The translations under genes were made by a program, and so were the position numbers. A model generated the notes under the pieces. It saw only the letters and a list, made by a program, of their open reading frames with translations, was not told the origin of the DNA and did no database searches. A stretch of DNA of 64,000 bases from CAZYFH01 sp965249175 (GTDB lineage Bacteria; Acidobacteriota; Vicinamibacteria; Vicinamibacterales; UBA8438), in NCBI GenBank assembly GCA_965249175.1, contig OZ252227.1, forward strand, positions 1,860,001 to 1,924,000. Reading direction: 5' to 3'. Numbering within the stretch: the stretch's first letter is position 1; every line of letters starts with the position of its first letter. Of the stretch, positions 50,119-58,989 are shown in pieces.

Positions 50119-53100
50119 CTACCGAACGAAGATGAACTCCTTGAGGTTGAACAGGCTATGCGCGACGTCTCGCCACACCGCGGCGTCGTGGAGAAGGAGC
50201 GGCTCGGCCACGCCGCGGTCGGCGGCAACGGTCCCGAGATACGCCGCGACGCGTGCGCGCTCCGGCCCGGTCGGCCGCCGGCCGAGCGCACGGACAAACA
50301 TATGCTCGATTCGTCCGTTGACAGACGCGGCCTCTCCAGCCGCAAGCCGGCGCCCCCACTCACTGGCCTGACCGGTGACGAAGGGGCTGTTGAGGAGGGC
50401 GAGCGACTGCGCCGGGACGTTGGTCGCGTCGCGCTGCCCGCGCGTGGTTGCCGGTTTCGGCAGGTCGAAAACCTCCAGGAACGGGTTGTGGGCGTTGCGC
50501 CGGATCTCCTGATAGATGCTGCGCCGGCCGCCGCCGTCGACCGGGCCGTTGTCAGGATCCCCTTCGGTGAGGCCGTGGCGCGCCGCATAGTGCACCGGCA
50601 CCGACGGACCATACATCGCCGGCTCGAGCCGTCCGGAGATCGCCAGCATCGAGTCGCGAATAGCCTCCGCGTCCAGTCGGCGCAGATTAGCGTGCTGCAG
50701 CAGCCGATTCGACGGGTCGGCCCTGACCGCCTCGTCGGACGCCTCGCTGCTCATCCGGTACGTCTGGCTGAGCACGAGCCGCCGAATCATGCGCTTCGTC
50801 GAGTAGCCGTCGTCTCGGAACGCCGCGGCGAGCGTATCGAGCAGGGCCGCGTGTGACGGCGAGTCTCCGAGACGGCCGAAGTTGTCGACGGTGCGCACGA
50901 TCCCGAAGCCAAACAGGTGGCGCCAGACCCGGTTGACGGCCACGCGCGCGGTCAGCGGGTTGTCCGCGGCCGTGATCGCATCCGACAACCGGAGCCGCAC
51001 GAGCCCGGGGTCGGGATACGGCGTGTTGTCGACGGCGGTGAGGAACCCGCGCGGCACAGGCTCCCCCAGGTTCTTGGGACTGCCTCGCACGAGCAGCGGG
51101 TGGTCGGGTCCACCTTCCTCGACGACTCCTGGAGCGCGTCGCGCCACCGGGACCTCTCGCTCCAGTGCTCGGTACTCGGCGACCGGCGCGCGCAGCTCGA
51201 CAAGCTCCTCGAGCGAGCGCGAGAGCAGGTCAGCTTTCACGAGCTCGTCGAGAAACGCCGCGCCCGGCTCGGTCAGCCGCGCGTCGCGCCAGGCGGTCAC
51301 CGCGTCGCGGGCGCGGCGACCGATGAGCTCGGCGAGCTCCGGGCGCGACGCCGGGGCCCTGCCCCCGCCGGTCTCCAGCAGATACCGCAACGGCACGACG
51401 GTCTCCGCCGGCGTCTTCTTCGCGTCGTGAAACAGGATGTGACTGACGCCGATGGCCGACCGTCCGTCGCGGCGCCGCGTGGGCCGGTTGCGCAGCTGGC
51501 TGTCTTCCGGGTCGAAGGCAAACTGAGTCACGTCGTCCTGCGTCGCGAACTCGATGTAGGCCGTGAACCCTTTCCAGAACGACGCATCCCACCGCGCCCA
51601 GGCCATCTCGTCTTGTTTCGGGCTGTAGCGCAGGTGGTAGATGCCGCCACGCGGCACGGCATAGTTCTCGATGATGAGCTGGGCGAAGCTCAGATCGCCG
51701 CCAAGCAATCGGAGGCTGATGTAGTCGTTCTGAATCCGGAAGCGCGGGGTCTGGATGACGCCGGGGTGCTTTGTGGACAGCAGGTGAGTGTAGGCACCGG
51801 ACGGATAGATGCCGGTCAGCAGGCGGTCGCCGCGCGGCAGGATCGTGAATTCACCCGGTACGGACGGCGCATCGGTCCGTCCCGTGCCATGCCCGACTGT
51901 CGATGCGTAGTCCGCGCCGCCGAGATCCCACGCGGTGTCGAAATGCTCCCGGTTGAAGCGCTCGCGGTCGGCGATCTCAGCTTCCCACCGTAGCGCGAGT
52001 TGGCGCCAGCGCTCGCCGAAGTCGGCCACCCCCGCGTCGGCGAGGGTGTCCCACGCAGCGAGCACGCTCCCGTCACGCGGGGGTGCTCGGTCCGCAGCCG
52101 GCTCGCCAACCTCGACTTCAGCGTGGCCGATGGGGGTATCGAGCAGCGTCGCGGCAATGGCATCAGACGCGTCGAGCCATGCGTTGGCCAACGCTTCGCG
52201 GACCGTGCCCTTCAACGCCGAGAGGCGGTCCTTGTTCGTCGCCAGCAGCCCAGGGGCGTCGATCGCGCGTTGGGTCGGGCGCGCCCCGTACAGCGTACCG
52301 AACAACGAGTAGTAGTCCCGCTGACTGATCGCGTCGAACTTGTGGTCGTGGCAGCGCGCGCACGAGACCGTGAGCCCAAGAAATGCCTTCGAGACGACAT
52401 CCACCTGGTTGTCAGCCCACTTGACTCGGTCCTCCCACGGGTCGACGGGCTGATAGCCGTGCTCCACCATCCGGTAGTGGGCCGTGCCGATCATCGACTC
52501 GTTGAGCTGGTCGGTCTCGTTGAGCCGCGGCGATGGCAGCTGGTCGCCCGCGACGTGTTCGCGAATCAGCTGGTCGTATGGGACGTCGTCGTTGAACGCG
52601 CGGATCAGGTAGTCGCGATAGCGCCAGGCGAGCGGGGTATCGGGGTCGCCCTCGCTGCCGTGCGATTCGCTGTAGCGGACGAGATCCATCCAGTGGCGCG
52701 CCCAGCGCTCACCGAAGTGCGGGGACGCGAGATACCGGTCAACGAGATCGGCATAGGCGGCCGGCGCGCGGTCGCCGACGAATCGCGTGATCTCTGCCGG
52801 AGTCGGCGGTAGGCCGCGCAAGTCGAACGACAGCCGCCGGATGAGCGTCAGCCGGTCGGCGGGGGCGGCCGGCTCGAGCCCGCGCCCCTCGAGGCTGGCG
52901 AGAATGAACGCGTCGACCGGCCCTTGCGGCCACGCGCCGTTGCGCACGGCGGGCGGATCGACCGGCCGCACCGGCTGCCAGGCCCAGTGGTCGCGCCGAC
53001 GCGCGGCGAGATCGAACGGTGCCGACGGGTCCGGGATGTCGGCCGTTGCGGCGTTCGTCGGCCAGGGTGCACCCATCTCCACCCACGCGACGAGGGTCGC

Positions 53101-53454
53101 GATGTCGGCGGAGGCGAGCGCGCCGGTCGGGGGCATCAGAACCGGCCGTCCCTGGATCCGTTCGACGAGCCGGCTGCCGGCCGCGTCTCCCGGTACGACC
53201 GCTGGGCCGGAGTCACCGCCCGCGAGTAGTGCCTCGCGGTTGTCGAGGCGAAGACCGCCGAACGGCGTCTCCACCCGAGCGCTATGACACTCGAAGCAGT
53301 GCTCGGAGAGGAGTGGGCGGATCTGGCTCTCGAAGAACTCGGCCTGGTCGGCGCTCGCGGGGGTGGGCGGCTGCGCGGCCCGTGGACTCACCGACGCGCC
53401 CGCCGTCAACGCGAGCAACACGAGCGCGGGACCGGGCCTAAGTCTGGAGAGCAT
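50119..53454 (-). CDS. PSCyt1-DUF1549-DUF1553 secreted cytochrome-like protein
   Basis: 1111 aa. Signal peptide LSRLRPGPALVLLALTAGASV. N-terminal Planctomycete cytochrome c domain with haem motif CFECHS (CxxCH; about residue 55) and VARIQ-like MPP motif (VLMPPTGALASADIATL). DUF1549 (about 165-390) contains LSFDLRGLPPTPAEI, a second CARCHDHKFD motif and the RHWMDLVRYSESHG block. A ~250-residue middle insert is followed by DUF1553 (about 790-1090; NRVWRHLFGFGIVRTVDNFG, SQTYRMSSEAS, RRLDAEAIRDSMLAISG). It is thought to act in polysaccharide breakdown with DUF1501; this is not proven. Confidence 0.93.
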   Translation of the reverse strand: MLSRLRPGPALVLLALTAGASVSPRAAQPPTPASADQAEFFESQIRPLLSEHCFECHSARVETPFGGLRLDNREALLAGGDSGPAVVPGDAAGSRLVERIQGRPVLMPPTGALASADIATLVAWVEMGAPWPTNAATADIPDPSAPFDLAARRRDHWAWQPVRPVDPPAVRNGAWPQGPVDAFILASLEGRGLEPAAPADRLTLIRRLSFDLRGLPPTPAEITRFVGDRAPAAYADLVDRYLASPHFGERWARHWMDLVRYSESHGSEGDPDTPLAWRYRDYLIRAFNDDVPYDQLIREHVAGDQLPSPRLNETDQLNESMIGTAHYRMVEHGYQPVDPWEDRVKWADNQVDVVSKAFLGLTVSCARCHDHKFDAISQRDYYSLFGTLYGARPTQRAIDAPGLLATNKDRLSALKGTVREALANAWLDASDAIAATLLDTPIGHAEVEVGEPAADRAPPRDGSVLAAWDTLADAGVADFGERWRQLALRWEAEIADRERFNREHFDTAWDLGGADYASTVGHGTGRTDAPSVPGEFTILPRGDRLLTGIYPSGAYTHLLSTKHPGVIQTPRFRIQNDYISLRLLGGDLSFAQLIIENYAVPRGGIYHLRYSPKQDEMAWARWDASFWKGFTAYIEFATQDDVTQFAFDPEDSQLRNRPTRRRDGRSAIGVSHILFHDAKKTPAETVVPLRYLLETGGGRAPASRPELAELIGRRARDAVTAWRDARLTEPGAAFLDELVKADLLSRSLEELVELRAPVAEYRALEREVPVARRAPGVVEEGGPDHPLLVRGSPKNLGEPVPRGFLTAVDNTPYPDPGLVRLRLSDAITAADNPLTARVAVNRVWRHLFGFGIVRTVDNFGRLGDSPSHAALLDTLAAAFRDDGYSTKRMIRRLVLSQTYRMSSEASDEAVRADPSNRLLQHANLRRLDAEAIRDSMLAISGRLEPAMYGPSVPVHYAARHGLTEGDPDNGPVDGGGRRSIYQEIRRNAHNPFLEVFDLPKPATTRGQRDATNVPAQSLALLNSPFVTGQASEWGRRLAAGEAASVNGRIEHMFVRALGRRPTGPERARVAAYLGTVAADRGVAEPLLLHDAAVWRDVAHSLFNLKEFIFVR

Positions 53455-53474
53455 CAGCGGGTCGAAGTGAAAAC

Positions 53475-53500
53475 AGGGGGGCCGTGCGGCCCCCCTGTCG
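53475..53500 (-). terminator. Rho-independent-like terminator
   Basis: ACAGGGGGGCC-GTGC-GGCCCCCCTGT forms an 11-bp GC-rich stem; on the minus strand it is followed by TTTTCACTTC. It lies 50 bp after the stop of the minus-strand gene at 53550-54590 and just before the start of 50119-53454, separating the two transcripts. Confidence 0.8.
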
Positions 53501-53549
53501 GCGTATCTCTCGCCTCACGCGCCGCCGAAACGTCACACGCGGGTCGATG

Positions 53550-54590
53550 CTACTTTGATGCGGCCGCGGTGGCTCGCTCGTCGTCGCGCGCACCCCGCAG
53601 GATGTTCAGCATGCCGTAGTTACCCTCGTGGCAGGCGTACTCGAAGAGCGCGGTGCCCCGCTTCATCGGGATCTCAGCGCTGATGGTCGACGTGAACGTC
53701 TTCGGATCGTGTACCGAGTACGCGTAGCTCAGGGTGTCGGCATCGACACGCGTGAATCGCTCGATGAGACGCAGGTTCGTGCCGGTGCCCATCGCCACCA
53801 TGACGCTGGGGTTGAAGCTCGCCGTCTTGTCTGTGAAGTTCGTCGTTTCGACGACGAGCGTGTCACCGTCCCAGTAGCCTCGGGAATCACCCATCCACTG
53901 CCGCACGTCCCCGGGCAAATGGGGCCGGTCATCCAGCGGAATGATGCGCGAGTCGTGCACCATCTCCATGAGGATGGCGACGTGGCTCGGGGTCTGGAAT
54001 AACTGCATGTTCTGGTTGTAACCGCCCGGCAGCATCGGTGGGCCGGAGTTGAACCCGAGGAGGCACCGCTCGGCGAGGCCGCGATCCTCGGGACCGTCGA
54101 CGCCCGCACCGCCGGCGCGGTACCGAATCGGACGGTTGCTCGGCATATCCGCGCCGAGCGAGCCAATCTGATGCCGCGCGTCCTGCCGGAGGGGCGGCAC
54201 CCGCCCGTTCGGCGGGTCGAAAATCAATGACGTCCGCCGGTCGTCCACGACGCCGGCGCCCCGGTCGAACCAGAAGTTGTTGTAGCCCCCGACGTTCTGC
54301 CCGGCAGGTAGCGGTTCGGTTCGCACCTCGCTCGGGAGATCCGCCTCGGCCGCGTTGGCGACCGACCGCGCCTCGATCTCCGCCACCTCTTCCTCGGTCA
54401 GCAACGCCTGCTCCGCGCGGTCGCTGGGTCGCTGCAGCGGCGTCAAGGTGCGAAAGTCCCACACACCCGACAGGTCTGGCGTACCGTCCGCCAGGCGCGG
54501 GGTGGAGTCCGACTGCGCGTTGGCAGCAATCGGCGCCAGTGCGACGATCGCGACCACGACGAGAGCAAACGTGATAAGTCGATGGCTCAT
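53550..54590 (-). CDS. Secreted protein of unknown function (Acidobacteria-type)
   Basis: 346 aa from the ATG at 54590 (GGAGGATTCG upstream). Signal peptide SHRLITFALVVVAIVALAPIAANA. It opens with TPRLADGTPDLSGVWDFRT, a phrase common to a large group of secreted proteins in soil Acidobacteriota. Other blocks: ERCLLGFNSGPPMLPGGYNQNMQL, SHVAILMEMVHDSRIIPLDDRPH, YWDGDTLVVETTNFTDK and LRLIERFTRVDADTLSYAYSV. These suggest a beta-rich, lipocalin-like fold. No enzyme motif is recognised. A strong terminator follows. Confidence 0.75.
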   Translation of the reverse strand: MSHRLITFALVVVAIVALAPIAANAQSDSTPRLADGTPDLSGVWDFRTLTPLQRPSDRAEQALLTEEEVAEIEARSVANAAEADLPSEVRTEPLPAGQNVGGYNNFWFDRGAGVVDDRRTSLIFDPPNGRVPPLRQDARHQIGSLGADMPSNRPIRYRAGGAGVDGPEDRGLAERCLLGFNSGPPMLPGGYNQNMQLFQTPSHVAILMEMVHDSRIIPLDDRPHLPGDVRQWMGDSRGYWDGDTLVVETTNFTDKTASFNPSVMVAMGTGTNLRLIERFTRVDADTLSYAYSVHDPKTFTSTISAEIPMKRGTALFEYACHEGNYGMLNILRGARDDERATAAASK

Positions 54591-55100
54591 CGAATCCTCC
54601 TCGACACCGGGCCGGCGACCGCGCCGCCAGCGCGTGTGCATCGTTGCGGCCGCTGGAGCGGTGCACCAGCCAACCAGATGTCTGAATACCATAAGATGCG
54701 GCGTCGTTGCCGGGCAAGGTCTTTAGTTGGACGGGGCTTCGCCCCGAACCCCGCGGGCGCTCCGCGGGGACCCCCACCAGCCCATGGTGTACGTCCGCGT
54801 TGCACCGAGACCGGTGAGGCCCCCGGCCCGCAAGGCGCGAGGAGGGAGCATACCGGGCGTATGTGACCGACGAGCACCGCCGCGCGACGGGAGGCATCGC
54901 CGGTCGGATGCAGCGTACGTACACCATGGGCTGGTAGCCCCACTCCGCGCCCGCGAGGCGCGCGCGTGCGCGCCTTGGCCGTTGCCGACGGTCCACAACG
55001 AGTACACACTCTCTCGTGAGGGGCCGCACGACGGCGTATAAGGTACGTGGGTAGCGTCCACGGCGCAGACCACGGCGCGCCGCTGGCGTCAACACAAACG
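54591..55100. other. 510-bp intergenic region made of repeats
   Basis: No gene is supported. It holds the 5' leader of the minus-strand gene (54591-54720), a GC-rich REP-like hairpin (54730-54775, as at 12973), MITE-like element C (54776-54935), and ~165 bp of promoter-side DNA before the DUF3179 gene, in which nothing distinct is seen. Confidence 0.7.
54776..54935. mobile_element. MITE-like element C (160 bp)
   Basis: Perfect 19-bp terminal inverted repeats ACCAGCCCATGGTGTACGT (54776-54794) and its complement (54917-54935). Read on the minus strand, the inside matches elements A and B (GACCGGCGATGC near the left, CTCACCGGTCTCGGTGCAACG near the right), and its core GGTCACATACGCCCGGTATG matches element D at 46 of 53 positions over a longer span. 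The central stem is CATAC-GCCCG-GTATG. The outer ends (CAGCCCATGGTG) are a diverged form of CAGCCCGTGGTG. Confidence 0.75.
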
Positions 55101-56534
55101 ATGCGTGTCAGTTGCTTGACCGTTCTGGCCGGCGTCATCGCCCTGTCGGCCGCGGTGACCGCGGTGACGCAGGCGCACGCGCGCCAAGCCGACTTGGCGC
55201 ATCCCGATATTTTCCTCTTTCGTGCGGCGCTGAATGACGACGATGACACGGCGGCCGCCGCCCTCGACGAGATCGCGGCTCACTGGCGCGACGGCTACGC
55301 GGGCGTCCTCCTGGACATCGTGCGCTTCCTCGTGCCGCCGGCGCCGGACCAGACCCCGGCTGAACGCGCGTCCGCGCGCGTATGGCGCCGACTCATGGAT
55401 TTCCTCGAGGCGCGCACCGCGCAGCGGTTTGGCGGGTCGACCCAACGCGTGCAGGAGTGGATGTGGGAGCAGCCCTACGATCCGCATCCCGACTACGCGT
55501 TCTTCAAAGGGGCGTGGTACGCACAGATCGACCCGGAGTTCGAGCGCTTCTTTCCCGCCGGCGCGAGGTCGACGATACGGCTCGATGAAATCGACTGGGG
55601 TGGCGTAGGCGTCAACGGTATCCCGCCGCTGGTCTCCCCGGCACATGTCACGGCAGACGAGGCAGGCTACCTCGACGATGCGCACATCGTGTTCGGCATC
55701 GCGGCCGGTGGTGAAACCCGTGCGTATCCCAAGCGCATCCTGGCGCGCCATGAGTTGGCGCTGGACCGGCTGGGCGACACGGAGTTGACCATCGTGTACT
55801 GCACCCTGTGCGGGACGGTCATTCCGTATGAAAGCGTCGTCGACGGACGGCACATCGTCTTCGGCACGAGCGGTCTTCTCTTTCGGTCCAACAAGCTGAT
55901 GTTCGACGAGGAGACGCGCAGCCTCTGGAGCACGTTCGAGGGCGTACCAGTGGTCGGGTCACTCGTGGGGAGCGGGATGCGTCTGAGACACCGCTCGGTC
56001 GTGACGACGACCTGGGGCGAGTGGCGGCGGATGCACCCGGGGACGACGGTCCTCTCGCTCGACACGGGGCATCAGCTCGACTACAGCGAGGGGGCTGCCT
56101 ACCGGGACTACTTCTCGCACGACGACCTGTGGTTCGCCGTGCCCGAACCCGACGACCGCCTCGCGAACAAGGACGAGGTGCTCGTCATGCTTCTCGAGGA
56201 CGCCGGCGGCGTTCGTCGTCCGCTGGCGGTGGCCGTCGAGTTTCTGGAGGCCCGCGAGGTGCAGATGGTGGAGCATGCCGGCCGGCGTCTCGTCATTGTC
56301 AGCAGCGCCGCAGGGGCCAACCGAGTCTACGACGCCGAGGCCGCGACCTTCGATCGAGTCGAGGGTGACGATGGGCTGATGGTCATCGATGCAACAGGGG
56401 CGCGCTGGAGGGTGACCGAGGACGCGCTCGTGCACACAGTCGACGCGACCCGGCGCGCGTCGCGTGTGGCCGCCCAACGGGCGTTTTGGTTCGGCTGGCA
56501 CGCGCAGTTCCCCGACACGCGGCTGATCAAGTAA
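55101..56534 (+). CDS. DUF3179 domain-containing secreted protein
   Basis: 477 aa from the ATG at 55101, chosen for its signal peptide (MRVSCLTVLAGVIALSAAVT); a start at 55047 is possible. DUF3179 signature: GIPPLVSPAHVTADEAGYLDDAHIVFGI, RAYPKRILARHE, VTYCTLCG-type motif as LTIVYCTLCGTVIPYE, FGTSGLLFRSNKLMFDEETRSLW, and a CysxxCys pair. DUF3179 proteins are secreted; function is unknown, although metal or haem binding at YCTLCG has been suggested. The tail overlaps the convergent NfeD-like gene by 8 nt. Confidence 0.88.
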   Translation: MRVSCLTVLAGVIALSAAVTAVTQAHARQADLAHPDIFLFRAALNDDDDTAAAALDEIAAHWRDGYAGVLLDIVRFLVPPAPDQTPAERASARVWRRLMDFLEARTAQRFGGSTQRVQEWMWEQPYDPHPDYAFFKGAWYAQIDPEFERFFPAGARSTIRLDEIDWGGVGVNGIPPLVSPAHVTADEAGYLDDAHIVFGIAAGGETRAYPKRILARHELALDRLGDTELTIVYCTLCGTVIPYESVVDGRHIVFGTSGLLFRSNKLMFDEETRSLWSTFEGVPVVGSLVGSGMRLRHRSVVTTTWGEWRRMHPGTTVLSLDTGHQLDYSEGAAYRDYFSHDDLWFAVPEPDDRLANKDEVLVMLLEDAGGVRRPLAVAVEFLEAREVQMVEHAGRRLVIVSSAAGANRVYDAEAATFDRVEGDDGLMVIDATGARWRVTEDALVHTVDATRRASRVAAQRAFWFGWHAQFPDTRLIK

Positions 56535-56964
56535 CGGGGTCGGTCAATCGGTCTTCCGGCGTTGCTACATCCAGCGGCCTCACCTTCAGCATCATCCCCT
56601 CGGTGTCGACGACCTCGACCGCCGTGTCCGCCTCGACGGCGGACACGCCCTCCGCCTCGGCCCGCCACAGCTCGCCCCGCACGCGCACGTAGCCGCGCGG
56701 CGCGAGGCGCTCGGCGGTGGTGCCCGGTCGTCCGACGAGTCGTTCGATCGGCCGGGTGTCGTCCACCTCGTATGCGGAGCGCAGCAGCGGGTAGAGGACC
56801 ATGTCCTTGATGACCCATGCGACGAGCACGCCGCCCGCCACCCACATCGGCACGCGTAGTGATGTGTACAGCCACCATCCGCCGGCCGTTGCGAGGATCC
56901 ACCCGGGAATCTGAAACGCGGTATACCGCCAAAACGGCGAGCGGCGCGGCCCCACGCGCACCAT
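56527..56964 (-). CDS. NfeD-like membrane protein
   Basis: 145 aa from the ATG at 56964 (a TTG at 56991 would add 9 residues). Two N-terminal membrane helices (FQIPGWILATAGGWWLY; MWVAGGVLVAWVIKDMVLYPLL), then the NfeD C-terminal OB fold: LVGRPGTTAERLAPRGYVRVRGELWRAEA and AVEVVDTEGMMLKVRPL. NfeD proteins usually partner SPFH/stomatin proteins in membrane quality control, but no SPFH gene is adjacent. It is convergent with the DUF3179 gene and divergent from the ligase gene. Confidence 0.88.
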   Translation of the reverse strand: MVRVGPRRSPFWRYTAFQIPGWILATAGGWWLYTSLRVPMWVAGGVLVAWVIKDMVLYPLLRSAYEVDDTRPIERLVGRPGTTAERLAPRGYVRVRGELWRAEAEGVSAVEADTAVEVVDTEGMMLKVRPLDVATPEDRLTDPVT

Positions 56965-57015
56965 ATAATCAGGTGGCTTCGCGGCCCGCAACCCACCTGA
57001 CCGCTAGAGCGCCTG

Positions 57016-58137
57016 ATGAAGATCACGTTCAACGGCTCGCCCAACCCGACGCTCGGGGTTGAGCTGGAGCTGCAGATCCTCGATCCCGAGACGATGAATC
57101 TCGTCGGTGGCGCGCCGCGCATCCTCGCGGCCTCGAACGACGAGCACGTCAAGCCGGAGCTGATCGAATCGACGATCGAGCTGAACACGAACATCTGCCC
57201 CAACGTCGCGGCGGTGCGGCTCGAGCTAGGGGAACGGATCCGCGCTCTCCTCGCCGTGTGCGACGAGCTTGGCTACACCGTGGCCTGCGCGGGCACGCAC
57301 CCGTTTTCGAAGTGGGCCGAGCAGCGGATTACTCCCGAGGATCGCTACCACCGGTTGGTCGACCGATGCCAGTGGCCGGCGCGGCGCCTGATGATCTTCG
57401 GATTGCACGTCCACGTCGGGGTGCAGAGCGGCGAGAAGGCGATCGCGCTGTTCAACTCGATGACGACCTACCTTCCGCATTTGCTCGCGCTGTCGGCAAG
57501 CTCGCCGTTCTTCACCAGCGCCGATACAGGACTGGCGTCCTGCCGCGTCAAGATTTTCGAGAGTCTGCCGACGGCGGGGTTGCCGTATCGCTTCCTGAAC
57601 TGGGCGGAGTTTCAGCGCCTGATGATCACGCTGGTCAACGCGCGCGCGATCGAATCGGTGCGCGAAATCTGGTGGGATGTTCGCCCGCACCCGCAGTTCG
57701 GGACCGTGGAGGTGCGTATCTGCGACGGGTTGCCGACACTCGACGAGGTGATCGCCATGACGGCGCTCATCCAAACGCTGGTGGTCTGGCTCGGCGAGCA
57801 GTACGACGAAGGGACCTATCTCCCGCTCCATCGCCACTGGATCGTCAGGGAGAACAAGTGGCGTGCCGCGCGCTGGGCCACCGACGCCGAGATCATCGTC
57901 GACGAGGACGGCAACCTCGAGAAGCTGTCCGAGAGCCTGCTCGCGCTCGTCGAGACGCTGGCGCCGGTCGCGAAACGGCTCGGGAGTCACGATGAGCTGA
58001 TGCGGGTTCCCGACATGCTCCGCGTGGGACCGAGCTACAAGCGGCAGCGGCGCGTGTACGAGGAGACCGGCCAGTATTTGGATGTCATGCACTCGCTGGC
58101 ACGCGAGTTTCGGGAGAACGTCCCGGTGGTCGTGTGA
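57016..58137 (+). CDS. YbdK-type carboxylate-amine ligase (GCS2 family)
   Basis: 373 aa. GCS2 family marks: TLGVELELQILDPETM, ELIESTIELNTNICPNV, GTHPFSKWAEQRITPEDRY, GLHVHVGVQSGEKAI, LSASSPFFTSADTGLASCRVK and RPHPQFGTVEVRICDGLPTLDEV. These ATP-dependent enzymes join a carboxylate to an amine and are related to glutamate-cysteine ligase; YbdK has weak gamma-glutamylcysteine ligase activity. Length is typical (~370). The precise substrate is not known. The gene stands alone. Confidence 0.92.
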   Translation: MKITFNGSPNPTLGVELELQILDPETMNLVGGAPRILAASNDEHVKPELIESTIELNTNICPNVAAVRLELGERIRALLAVCDELGYTVACAGTHPFSKWAEQRITPEDRYHRLVDRCQWPARRLMIFGLHVHVGVQSGEKAIALFNSMTTYLPHLLALSASSPFFTSADTGLASCRVKIFESLPTAGLPYRFLNWAEFQRLMITLVNARAIESVREIWWDVRPHPQFGTVEVRICDGLPTLDEVIAMTALIQTLVVWLGEQYDEGTYLPLHRHWIVRENKWRAARWATDAEIIVDEDGNLEKLSESLLALVETLAPVAKRLGSHDELMRVPDMLRVGPSYKRQRRVYEETGQYLDVMHSLAREFRENVPVVV

Positions 58138-58146
58138 GCGGTCGCG

Positions 58147-58941
58147 TTAACCGTCGCGCGTGCTCCAGGCGGACCAGCGTCCATCCCGTCGGTCCAGCTT
58201 CAACGCCAGTCCGAAGCACGCGGATAACCGGGCCGCCGTGAGTGTCCGCTCGAGCGGCCCGCGGGCAACGATGCGCCCCGCCGACAGCATCAGGATGTGC
58301 GTGAACCCGGGCGGAATCTCGTCCACGTGATGGGTCACGAGCACCACCGCGGCGGTGTCGTCGTCGGCGACGCCAGCGAGCAGTCGCACCAATTGCTCGC
58401 GACCGGTGAGATCGAGTCCCGCCGTCGGCTCGTCCAGGATGAGCAGCGCTGGGTCGTTGACGAGCGCGCGTGCGAGCAGTACACGCTGGCGCTCGCCGGC
58501 CGACAATGTCGCGAATCGGGCGTCGGCGCGACGCGCGAGGCCGAATCGTTCCAGCAACGCCCCGGCGCGGGCACGATCTTCATCGTTGTACTCATGCCAC
58601 CACGGCGCCAGCGCGGCATGCCGGCCGGTCATGACGATGTCCGCTGCCCGCAGACCCGGTCGAATCATGTCCGCGAGCGCGTGGCTGGTGACGCCGAGCC
58701 GCGTGCGGAGCGCGCGGACATCGGTCCGGCCGAGTCGCTGGCCGAGCACGTCGAGGCGCCCCCGGGTCGGATGGACATACAGGCCGGCCATCCGACACAA
58801 CGAGGTCTTTCCAGAGCCATTCGGGCCGACAACGACCCACCGCTCGCCGCGGGAGACGCGCCAGTCGATGTCGGCCAGAATGGTGCGGCCGTCGCGCACG
58901 AAATCGACGCCCGTGAACGCAATTACTGGATCCGCCATCAT
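58147..58941 (-). CDS. ABC transporter ATPase (ModF/iron-complex type)
   Basis: 264 aa from the ATG at 58941 (a second ATG follows at once). Walker A VVGPNGSGKTSL, signature LSAGERQRVLLARAL, Walker B LLILDEPTAGLDL, and switch His in LVTHHVDEIP. LRTRLGVTSHALADMI and the WHEYNDEDRARAGALLERFG segment are typical of the soluble YlmA/ModF-like ATPases. No permease gene is adjacent. It ends 9 bp from the ligase stop, convergent. Confidence 0.9.
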   Translation of the reverse strand: MMADPVIAFTGVDFVRDGRTILADIDWRVSRGERWVVVGPNGSGKTSLCRMAGLYVHPTRGRLDVLGQRLGRTDVRALRTRLGVTSHALADMIRPGLRAADIVMTGRHAALAPWWHEYNDEDRARAGALLERFGLARRADARFATLSAGERQRVLLARALVNDPALLILDEPTAGLDLTGREQLVRLLAGVADDDTAAVVLVTHHVDEIPPGFTHILMLSAGRIVARGPLERTLTAARLSACFGLALKLDRRDGRWSAWSTRDG

Positions 58942-58989
58942 GTCCGACAAAACTAGCGTGCGAAGTCGCACGTCGGCAAGAACAACGCG

